From: Saprospiraceae bacterium
GTDB lineage: Bacteria; Bacteroidota; Bacteroidia; Chitinophagales; Saprospiraceae
Assembly: GCA_023300835.1 (NCBI GenBank)
Contig: JALZVB010000297.1
Location: 1 to 5,784, forward strand
Direction: 5' to 3'
Length of the DNA: 5,784 nucleotides
The notes under the pieces were generated by a model. The model did no database searches, was not told where the DNA came from, and saw only the letters and a list, made by a program, of their open reading frames with translations. Each line of letters starts with the position of its first letter. The first letter of the stretch is position 1. Positions 1-5,784 of the stretch are shown here, piece by piece. A program made the translations under genes and the position numbers.

Positions 1-891
1 TTTTCTGAAACAGTAATGGTTGATGTTCTAGGTGAATATCAAGTTACCTTAATGGGGAATAATGGTTGTCCTAACACAAGATCTATTTCAGTAATTGAAA
101 ATATCGATATTCCTGATTTCGCTAACTTTAATGTAGATATACAAGGCTGCGATGGTTCTGCCATTATTGATGCTATTAACATATCTGGCGGCACGGCTCC
201 TTACACAGTACTTATAGACAATACGCTACAAGGCACATCAGGAGAAGGGTATGATGTAGCTGGTGAAGGAATGCATACACTACAAATTTCTGATGCTAAC
301 GATTGTACATTGGACACCGTATTTATGATTGAAGCTATTCAGGAATTAGAGGCTTTTATAACGCCAGAATATTTTATCAAAATTGGAGAGGATCAATCAT
401 TCGAATTAGAGTTGAATAAAGCTACTGCTGAGATTGCTACAATAGTATGGCTGCCGGAGATAGGATTAACTTGTTATGATTGTACAGAGACCACGTTTGT
501 AGGTTTTGAATCCACGGAATACAATATTTCCATAATTGATATCTACGGTTGTGAAACTGAGACTAGAGTACGTATAGATGTTGAACCAGAAATCTCAGTC
601 TTTATTCCTAATGTTATGAATTTGTCAGATATAGGAGGCGTCAATGACTACTTCACATTATTTACCGGGGCGGGGGATATAAACATTATAGAAAGAATGT
701 ACATTTATGACAGGTGGGGGAATAAGGTATTCGGAAACGAACAACTGTCACCTAATGTCAAAGAAGAGGGCTGGAATGGCTATCTTAACGGGCAACAGGC
801 GCTTACAGGTGTATATGTATATATGATTGAGGTGAGATATCTCGATGATAGTACGGAGATATTTTCAGGAGATTTGACTTTGATAAGATAA
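1..891 (+). CDS. T9SS type B sorting domain protein, 3' part only (PKD/SprB-like adhesin)
   Basis: The frame is open from base 1, so the true start lies before the window; the ATG at 16 is internal. The 296 visible residues are the C-terminal part of a large exported protein. About residues 49-115 resemble a SprB-type repeat (GGTAPYTVLIDN, then a GMHTLQISDANDC-like ending). About residues 140-195 have the Ig/PKD-like pattern W-x-P-x4-L-x-C-x-x-C, then TEYNISIIDIYGC. From about residue 199 the CHU_C / gliding-motility-associated C-terminal domain is clear: VFIPNVMN, GGVNDYF, YIYDRWGNKVF, GWNGYLNG, LTGVYVYMIEV and the terminal GDLTLIR. In known members this domain directs export by the type IX system and attachment at the cell surface. 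The usual NGDG before VND reads SDIGG here. Likely role: surface adhesin or gliding/biofilm protein; the ligand is unknown. Confidence 0.9.
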   Translation, partial: FSETVMVDVLGEYQVTLMGNNGCPNTRSISVIENIDIPDFANFNVDIQGCDGSAIIDAINISGGTAPYTVLIDNTLQGTSGEGYDVAGEGMHTLQISDANDCTLDTVFMIEAIQELEAFITPEYFIKIGEDQSFELELNKATAEIATIVWLPEIGLTCYDCTETTFVGFESTEYNISIIDIYGCETETRVRIDVEPEISVFIPNVMNLSDIGGVNDYFTLFTGAGDINIIERMYIYDRWGNKVFGNEQLSPNVKEEGWNGYLNGQQALTGVYVYMIEVRYLDDSTEIFSGDLTLIR

Positions 892-904
892 CATAGAAAC
901 ACCG

Positions 905-930
905 CTGGAAAAGCTAATAGCTTTTTCTAG
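905..930 (+). terminator. Hairpin terminator after the type B cargo gene
   Basis: GGAAAAGCT (907-915) pairs with AGCTTTTTC (919-927) across a 3-base AAT loop. This gives nine pairs, one of them G-U, and CT/AG at 905-906 and 929-930 can extend the stem around a bulged T. A short T stretch (931-934) follows. It starts 14 bases after the stop at 891, where a Rho-independent terminator is expected. The T tract is short, so termination may be partial. Confidence 0.6.
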
Positions 931-931
931 T

Positions 932-960
932 TTTGATCATTCCACTTCTGTTTAAATTTT
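932..960 (+). promoter_or_regulatory. Possible Bacteroidota-type promoter for the type A cargo gene
   Basis: TTTG at 932-935 is followed after 17 bases by TAAATTTT at 953-960. This matches the Bacteroidota sigma-factor pattern TTTG ... TAnnTTTG except at the last base. The spacing is slightly shorter than the common 19 bases. It lies about 36 bases before the ATG at 997 and directly after the terminator, which suits an independent transcription unit. In such AT-rich DNA a chance match is quite possible. Confidence 0.35.
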
Positions 961-996
961 CGAATAAGATTTTAAAATAAATAATAACTAACCATT

Positions 997-2304
997 ATGA
1001 TACTCAATAAAAATGTCTTTGAAGGAATTGCTTTATTTGTTTTGTTACTTATCTATAATGTAGGAGAATCCCAATCATTGCCAATAGATTTTGAAAGTGA
1101 AGTCACGACTTCCAACTTTATAGATTTTGATGGTGGTACGGCAAGTGTAATTGCTAATCCTGCACCTATGGGAATTAATACAAGTGCAACAGTTGCTCAG
1201 ATTGTCAGAGATGGCGGATTAATATGGTCAGGGAGTAAAATAGAATTGGATGCTAATTTAGATTTTTCATCTTCCAATTCTATTTCTATGAAAGTGTATA
1301 CAAGTGCGCCTATTGGGACTATCGTAAAGTTTAAGTTAGAAGGATCAGGCGTTTCAGAAAGAGATATACCTACGACAGTTTCTAATGAGTGGGAAGTATT
1401 AACATGGGATTTCACAGGTGAACCTAGCGTTTCTAATACACTAGTCTTTATGTTTGATTTTGGTAATTTAGGAGATGGTTCTGAATCATCAACTTTCTTA
1501 TTTGATGATATTGAACAAGCGTTTGGAGGTAGCCAGATTGATCTGCCAGTAGATTTTGAAAGCTCAACCGTGAATTATGTAACAACTGATTTTGGAGGTA
1601 ATGTATCAACGTTGGCAACAGATCCATCAGATCCCAATAACACAGTTGTACAAGTTGTTAAAACAGATCAAGCTGCTTCATGGGCGGGAACTACTATAGG
1701 AACATCTGGTGGCTTTGCGACCGATATCCCACTGACTCTAACTAACTCCAAAATGACAGTTAAAGTATGGTCACCCGAAGCAGGAACACCTATCCGTCTG
1801 AAAGTTGAAGATTCCAAAGACCCTACACATACTTCTGAAACAGAAACCAATACAACCGTTTCTAAAGATTGGGAAACATTAGAATTTGACTTTACAAATG
1901 AAGCTACTGGCACGCAAATGTTAAGTGTCGGTCTGGATATGGGCTGGACCTTCAATATGGCATCTATATTTTTTAATTTTGGAACAGAAGGCGCATCAGC
2001 AGGCGAAAAAACTTATTATTTTGATGATGTTCAAATGGCAGATTTAGTGTTAAGTACTTCTGATTTACTAGCTGAAAACATAAGCATATTTCCTAACCCC
2101 ACTAGTGACAACTGGACAATAAAATCTGAAACCAGTCTTATCAACTTGGTAGAGTTATTTGACTTTAAAGGAAGGCGATTAGTTGTTTTTTATCCTGAAA
2201 ATAACGTTGTAAAAATTAATGCATATAATTTAGAGGAAGGATTATATATTTCTAGAATATCTACTGATTTAGGAACCAGAGATATCAAACTTATAAAAAA
2301 ATAA
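997..2304 (+). CDS. Secreted protein with two tandem beta-sandwich-like modules and T9SS type A sorting domain
   Basis: This is an intact 435-residue protein. Residues 1-27 form a signal peptide: a short N-region with Lys5, a hydrophobic core IALFVLLLIY, and likely cleavage after ESQS. Two homologous modules follow, about residues 28-174 and 183-347. Each opens with LP-I/V-DFES, has a T-V-S-N/K-E/D-W-E-x-L-x-x-DFT strand, and closes with FDD-I/V-Q. That layout resembles carbohydrate-binding or galactose-binding-like beta-sandwich modules in secreted Bacteroidota proteins, but I see no catalytic motif and name no ligand. Residues about 357-435 are a type A (Por) sorting domain: ISIFPNPTSDNWTI, LFDFKGRRL, LEEGLYISRI and a terminal IKLIKK. 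The ATG follows an A/T-rich leader with no Shine-Dalgarno, as expected in this phylum. Likely role: binding of extracellular glycans or other polymers. Confidence 0.88.
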   Translation: MILNKNVFEGIALFVLLLIYNVGESQSLPIDFESEVTTSNFIDFDGGTASVIANPAPMGINTSATVAQIVRDGGLIWSGSKIELDANLDFSSSNSISMKVYTSAPIGTIVKFKLEGSGVSERDIPTTVSNEWEVLTWDFTGEPSVSNTLVFMFDFGNLGDGSESSTFLFDDIEQAFGGSQIDLPVDFESSTVNYVTTDFGGNVSTLATDPSDPNNTVVQVVKTDQAASWAGTTIGTSGGFATDIPLTLTNSKMTVKVWSPEAGTPIRLKVEDSKDPTHTSETETNTTVSKDWETLEFDFTNEATGTQMLSVGLDMGWTFNMASIFFNFGTEGASAGEKTYYFDDVQMADLVLSTSDLLAENISIFPNPTSDNWTIKSETSLINLVELFDFKGRRLVVFYPENNVVKINAYNLEEGLYISRISTDLGTRDIKLIKK

Positions 2305-2337
2305 GATTTGGGCTTATTGTAAAAGATGGCAAGCTGA

Positions 2338-2366
2338 ATTGATTATATAATGAATAGAGAATCAAT
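2338..2366. other. Imperfect hairpin between convergent gene ends
   Basis: ATTGATT (2338-2344) and AATCAAT (2360-2366) are perfect 7-base inverted repeats around a 15-base loop. They lie between the stop of the type A cargo gene (2304) and the last codons of the convergent minus-strand gene. The stem has only one G-C pair and no T tract follows, so a bidirectional terminator is possible but weak. The rest of 2305-2361 shows nothing. Confidence 0.25.
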
Positions 2367-3013
2367 CTAGGTACACAACCTTATTATTGGTTAATACGCC
2401 GTTCTCATAATTAAACGTGAAGTCATTAAGCTTATGGAATTCAGGGTTCATAATGGCACCAAAATTGTCTTTAAATCGATAGTTTCTATAGATAAGTCTC
2501 CAGCTCAAACAGTCTACAGGATCGCTTGATAGACAGTTGGAATAGCTTCCGCAGTTAGATTTTTTAATATGGTTAGAGTCCTTGTTTTTCTGTTCAGAAT
2601 TATAAGTTTCGACGACACTTATCTTTAGTTTTTGACCAATGCTAACCATCAGTTTTTTGTTTTAGATTTGATTCGTTTGCTTCCCATCGATTCAATAAAA
2701 AACGAAAACGTGAAATCTCTTTTATGATGACTTGATATGAAAACGATTTCTTTTGTAACCGTCTTTTCCTATAGCTGCCGATGGGAACAGTTCTTGGTTA
2801 TTCCTTGTGTCCCAGATTTATAAGATATTCCTCCATTGTGTAAATAGCTCGCTCTAATTTTCTAGTATAAAAACTGCTATAAGCTTCATCCGAGTAGATG
2901 ACATTCTCTGGTCCTACAAATACTTCAGAAAATATAACTGGGTATAATACTTGACCGTATGTGATTGAAGAGGTAGTATGTAAAAATCAAATGATTACTA
3001 GTAATTTTTTCAT
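2362..3013 (-). pseudogene. Broken gene for a small exported protein of unknown function
   Basis: On the minus strand an ATG at 3013 begins MKKLLVII, then TGA (2987-2989), then FLHTTSSITYGQ. This is a typical signal peptide interrupted by one stop. The same frame reads protein-like sequence to TAA (2798-2800) and continues open to TAG at 2642. Dropping one base from the run of six A's on the coding strand (plus-strand T's 2653-2658) joins it to the next frame, which runs to TGA at 2362 (MVSIGQKLKISVVETYN ... GVLTNNKVVYLD). Repaired, the gene has 217 codons including its stop: an exported protein with a basic middle (SYRKRRLQKKS) and three Cys in NCGSYSNCLSSDPVDCLSW. I do not recognise the family. 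The TGA may replace TGG (Trp) and the TAA may replace CAA (Gln). The alternative is a genuine 95-residue gene at 2649-2362 beside unrelated open frame; its lack of an independent promoter or signal peptide makes that less attractive. Confidence 0.5.
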
Positions 3014-3282
3014 TGTGCTAGAAGCCTTAGTTATTTAATATTACAATTTTATTATTGAGCCTACAGTCATATGTTCTCTAGTATATGATCTTCTAGTTAA
3101 ACTTAACAAGTACATTTCCCTATTTACACCTCTTTTAACTTTTAAGAATTCCAATAAAAAAAATAAAAGGTTGTAATGTAGTTTTTTGATTGTTAGACTG
3201 TTTTTTTTAGAACTATATCATAATCAAAGAAACTCCTTTCATTAGATCAACGTTTTTTATATCTTAAACAAAATTTTAAATC
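3014..3282. other. Intergenic region between divergent broken genes
   Basis: This very A/T-rich 269-base stretch lies between the minus-strand pseudogene and the DUF898 gene. It contains runs of eight A's or T's (for example 3201-3208) but no open frame I believe in, no tRNA-like fold, and no convincing TTTG/TAnnTTTG pair in either direction. Promoters for both flanking genes should lie here by position; I could not place them. Confidence 0.4.
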
Positions 3283-4256
3283 ATGAACGAATCAACATCC
3301 TCTCATAATTTAGATTATGTCAAAAATAAAGTTAAATTTTTTGGCAAAGGATCTGAGTATCTAGGTATAGTACTTATTAACCTACTTCTCACAATAGTTA
3401 CCTTAGGAATTTATCATCCCTGGGGAAAGGAAAAGTTAGAAAGTATATCTGGGGAGAAACTGAGCTAGATGGTTCAAGATTCGTTTTTCATGGTACGGGT
3501 AAAGAAATGTTGAGAGGATTTCTTATCGCTTACTTTATATTATTAGTTTTCTTTTTAGGACCGCGATTTTTATTTACCGATCCTAAATTTGTAGTTGGAT
3601 TTCTTATAGCATTCTACATATTAATAATATTCTTAGTACCATTCGCGATGTTTGCATCGTGGAGATATCGTATGTCTAGAACATCTTGGAGAGGTATCTT
3701 CTTTTCCTTTAGAGGTAACCTCGGGGAATTCTATAAACTATATTTCAAAAATGTATTTTTTGTAATTATCACTTTTGGAATCTATGGTGCTTGGATGAGA
3801 GTTAAACTACAGAAGTATCTTTTTAAGCATACCAAATTAGGAGATGTAGAATTTGATTTTAAGGGAGATGGAGCCGATTTGTTTGGCATAACCTTAATGT
3901 TTGGATTGTTAATGTATATAACATTTTTTTTATATACACCAGCATATCTCAAAAACAGATTCAATTTCACAGTCGACAATACTTTGATTGGACGAGGGGA
4001 GCAGCGTTTCTCACTTAAGTCAGTCTTGAATAATAAGACAGCATACAAAGTCTACGTAACTAATTTTTTCTTGTTGATAATTACATTAGGATTTTACTTC
4101 CCTTGGGCAAAAATAAATATCAGAAGAATGCAAGCTGATAACATACTTTTGCCCTCAGCAATTGATTTTGATAAGATAGAACAGGATGCAGATAACTATA
4201 AAGATGCAGCCGGTGATGAGATACTTGATATTCTTGATATGGACTTTGATTTTTAA
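3283..4256 (+). pseudogene. YjgN family (DUF898) inner-membrane protein gene, frameshifted
   Basis: The first frame (ATG 3283) gives VKFFGKGSEYLGIVLINLLLTIVTLGIYHPWGKEK, then loses homology and stops at TAG 3466-3468. The frame ending at 4256 is open before its first ATG (3507) and supplies the missing VRKYIWGETELDGSRFVF, then HGTGKEMLRGFL. Adding one A to the run at 3431-3434 fuses both into 324 residues, close to family size. The family's repeated motif appears three times, at residues 40-47 (TLGIYHPW), 164-171 (TFGIYGAW) and 268-275 (TLGFYFPW). One copy lies before the break and two after it, so this was one gene. Several hydrophobic segments (for example 3507-3660) indicate a polytopic membrane protein; the tail is acidic (GDEILDILDMDFDF). 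The family's function is not established. The M48 peptidase gene starts two bases after its TAA, a pairing known for this family. A -1 frameshift during translation cannot be excluded. Confidence 0.85.
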
Positions 4257-4258
4257 CC

Positions 4259-5498
4259 ATGTCAGAAACAGCAAAATTCTTTGATGGAAAATCTTCTCGA
4301 TCTAAGAACGTAAGTTTAAATGTTACAGGAGAGTATATTTACTTTACAGATATTGAGGACACAATAGACCAAGAACAACGTTGGAAAATTTCTGATTGCA
4401 AGATTCAGAATTTGGGTTCAGAACAGCTCTTGTTACAATACGGCGAGTTTCCATACGAGACATTGGATATAAGGGGTGAGCTTTATGATAAGTATGCAGA
4501 TACGATTCTATCTGATGTGAAGTCTATTGACAAAGCCTACATTTCTTAGTTCAAGATAAATCGCGTTAGCCTTATAGTAGGAAGTTTTTTGGTTATAGGA
4601 TTGGTATTATTTAGTTATGTAAAATGGATTTCTCCTTTTGTTGGAGAACGTGCCGCAGCATTTATTCCCGTCGCCGTAGAAAATCAAATCGGGGGGAGTT
4701 CTTTTGCACAGATAACGTCACTTTTTGAAATGGATTCTAGTAAGACGGAGATACTTACAGAGTTTTATCAAGCATGTGGTTTTAGTTCAGACTACAACAT
4801 CAGATTACATTTTTTTGATAATGATATGGTCAACGCTTTTGCGGTTCCTGGTGGACAGATAGCTATATTTCAAGATATCGTTGACGAAACTGAATGTTGG
4901 GATGAACTCGCTGCATTAATTGCACATGAGCAAGCCCATGTAGATCAGAGACATTCGCTCAAAATCATGACTCAGGCACTAAGTAGCTATCTTGTCCTTT
5001 CTCTCCTTACGGGTGATATAGGTGGTGTCTCGGGTATCGTTCTAGAAAACGTAAATCAATTCAATCAATTGGCTAACTCTAGGGAGTTTGAGAAAGAAGC
5101 TGATGTAGAAGGTTTAAAAAGCTTAAAGGCTCTAAAATATTAATCCTTATGCGATGAGTGATCTGATGACCCGTTTACTGAATTATACAGAAGGTATCAA
5201 ATCAAAAGTAAAAACGATATCTAATGACCCTGATTCTGAAACCGATACTACTGGTATATTGGTAAAAGTTGAAGAACTGAGTTCTAATCTCGAAAAGTAT
5301 ATGTAGTATATGCAGTCTCATCCATTAACAACGAATAGGATCGATTACATAAACGAAATCATTTCTAGTGAGGATAGTTATAAATACGATGCTGTTGATA
5401 TTGCTAGAGCAGAGGAATTGTGGCAACGGCTCAAGGAACGAGATGCAAGTAAGGATGATATATGGGATGCATTGAAGGCTAAGTTTGAGACTGAGTAA
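4259..5498 (+). pseudogene. Membrane-anchored M48 zinc metallopeptidase gene with two stops and a frameshift
   Basis: Start ATG 4259 lies two bases after the DUF898 stop, suggesting translational coupling. Residues 1-96 form a beta-rich N-terminal domain (KFFDGKSSRSKNVSLNV) of the kind found ahead of some M48 peptidases. TAG at 4547-4549 interrupts it, yet the same frame continues with a membrane segment (about 103-121) and the peptidase: NAFAVPGGQ at 192-200, zinc/catalytic motif HEQAH at 223-227 followed by VDQRHS, and third ligand Glu278 in EFEKEAD. Just after, the frame hits TAA (5141-5143); removing one A from 5134-5137 restores LKALNINPYAMSDLMTRLL. A second TAG (5304-5306) precedes the family's C-terminal SHPLTTNRIDYI; the end is TAA 5496-5498. 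Repaired, it has 413 codons. All catalytic residues survive, so the ancestor was probably active in membrane or envelope protein quality control (inference). Reinitiation could still make fragments, but none holds a complete enzyme. Confidence 0.9.
5298..5315 (+). repeat. 9-base tandem duplication carrying a stop codon
   Basis: TATATGTAG (5298-5306) is followed directly by TATATGCAG (5307-5315), differing at one base. In the peptidase frame these read Tyr-Met-stop and Tyr-Met-Gln, just before SHPLTTNR. Slippage duplication plus a C-to-T change in the first copy would explain both the extra three codons and the stop. Confidence 0.7.
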
Positions 5499-5551
5499 TG
5501 AGGTATTTTCAATTCCTTGTAGGTACAATTAAGATTTATCGCTCATTACTC
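5493..5551. repeat. 10-base inverted repeat enclosing the terminal CRISPR repeat
   Basis: GAGTAATGAG at 5493-5502 and CTCATTACTC at 5542-5551 are perfect reverse complements separated by 39 bases that hold all of the first CRISPR repeat. The left arm includes the TAA ending the peptidase frame and the right arm lies in the first spacer. No T tract follows on either strand. It may be chance, or a structure at the array's trailing end. Confidence 0.45.
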
Positions 5552-5784
5552 GCAAGTTTCTACGGCTTCAAAGTTTCAATTCCTTGTAGGTACAATTAAG
5601 ATTCTGATCTTTTTTTTGCATCGAGTTCTGACTTTTGTTTCAATTCCTTGTAGGTACAATTAAGATTTTCAGCCCTGGAGCGAATCATATGTTTTAGATG
5701 TGTTTCAATTCCTTGTAGGTACAATTAAGATTCTATCCTAGTCAACGTATCGAATTACTAAATATTGTTTCAATTCCTTGTAGG
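5506..5784 (-). CRISPR. CRISPR array, leader-distal end, five repeats (last partial)
   Basis: A 30-base repeat starts at 5506, 5573, 5637, 5702 and 5767; the fifth is cut at 18 bases by the window edge. Spacers of 37, 34, 35 and 35 bases (5536-5572, 5603-5636, 5667-5701, 5732-5766) are unrelated to one another. As written on the plus strand the repeat starts GTTTCAATTCC and ends CAATTAAGAT; its core TTGTAGGTACAA holds a 5-base inverted repeat around GG. Its reverse complement ends in GAATTGAAAC, and ATTGAAAC is the usual 8-base 5' handle of type I and III crRNAs, so transcription is probably on the minus strand. The only altered repeat is the leftmost (T instead of G at 5506), as expected for the oldest, trailing end. 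Leader and cas genes are therefore expected past 5784. Repeat style suggests type I-B or III, but subtype cannot be fixed without cas genes. The array ends 7 bases after the peptidase stop. Confidence 0.95.

Noticed and set aside
1197..1415. 72-codon minus-strand open frame inside the type A cargo gene, and a similar one at 1668-1955
   Set aside because: Both lie wholly inside a convincing plus-strand gene, at equivalent places in its two duplicated modules, and have no protein-like features of their own.
2361..2380. Partial resemblance to the CRISPR repeat core (TAGGTACA)
   Set aside because: Only eight bases are shared, without the flanking repeat sequence; a chance match in AT-rich DNA.
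3161..3215. Possible promoter with TTTG at 3185-3188 upstream of the DUF898 gene
   Set aside because: No TAnnTTTG-like element occurs at suitable spacing; the sequence is mostly T runs.
3782..4048. 88-codon minus-strand open frame
   Set aside because: It is antisense to the DUF898 gene, whose conserved motifs are on the plus strand.
3507..4256. Separate membrane protein starting at ATG 3507
   Set aside because: The frame is open before this ATG and encodes family-typical sequence (KYIWGETELDGSRFVFHG), so the ATG is internal.
4589..5143. Separate M48 peptidase starting at TTG 4589
   Set aside because: It would start inside the membrane segment. The upstream frame is continuous back to ATG 4259 except for one TAG, so the start is an artefact of the stop.
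4259..5498. TAG read as an amino acid (stop-codon recoding)
   Set aside because: Both TAG codons sit in a gene that also has a frameshift, and TGA and TAA interrupt the neighbouring gene, so recoding of one codon would not repair the locus.
5325..5528. 67-codon minus-strand open frame
   Set aside because: It overlaps the M48 C-terminus (SHPLTTNR) and runs into the first CRISPR repeat, so it is a shadow.

Overview
This window appears to come from a low-GC member of the Bacteroidota. The first two genes encode proteins ending in the two kinds of type IX secretion (T9SS) sorting domain, a system restricted to that phylum. Start codons follow A/T-rich stretches without a Shine-Dalgarno motif, as is usual there. 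I cannot name a genus.

Layout, left to right. (1) 1-891 (+): the 3' end of a large secreted protein with PKD/SprB-like repeats and a type B (gliding-motility-associated, CHU_C-like) C-terminal domain, followed by a good hairpin terminator. (2) 997-2304 (+): an intact 435-residue secreted protein with two tandem copies of a beta-sandwich-like module and a type A sorting domain, with a possible Bacteroidota-type promoter. (3) 3013 to 2362 (-): a broken gene, convergent with the previous one, for a small exported protein of unknown function. It has two in-frame stops and one frameshift. (4) 3283-4256 (+): a YjgN/DUF898 membrane protein split by one frameshift. (5) 4259-5498 (+): an M48 zinc metallopeptidase starting two bases after the DUF898 stop, broken by two TAG codons and one frameshift. 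(6) 5506-5784: the end of a CRISPR array with five repeats, the last cut by the window edge. It is probably transcribed on the minus strand, with its leader and any cas genes beyond the right edge.

The DUF898 protein and the membrane-anchored M48 peptidase look like a two-gene operon whose reading frames are both destroyed. The main observation is that the two T9SS cargo genes are clean, while all three genes between them and the CRISPR array are interrupted: four in-frame stops and three frameshifts. Each frameshift lies in or beside an A run on the coding strand. This is either a decaying chromosomal segment or a poorly polished assembly. The four stops are easier to explain by decay, the three homopolymer indels by either cause. 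No complete novel system is visible; no cas gene, transposase, tRNA or rRNA was recognised.
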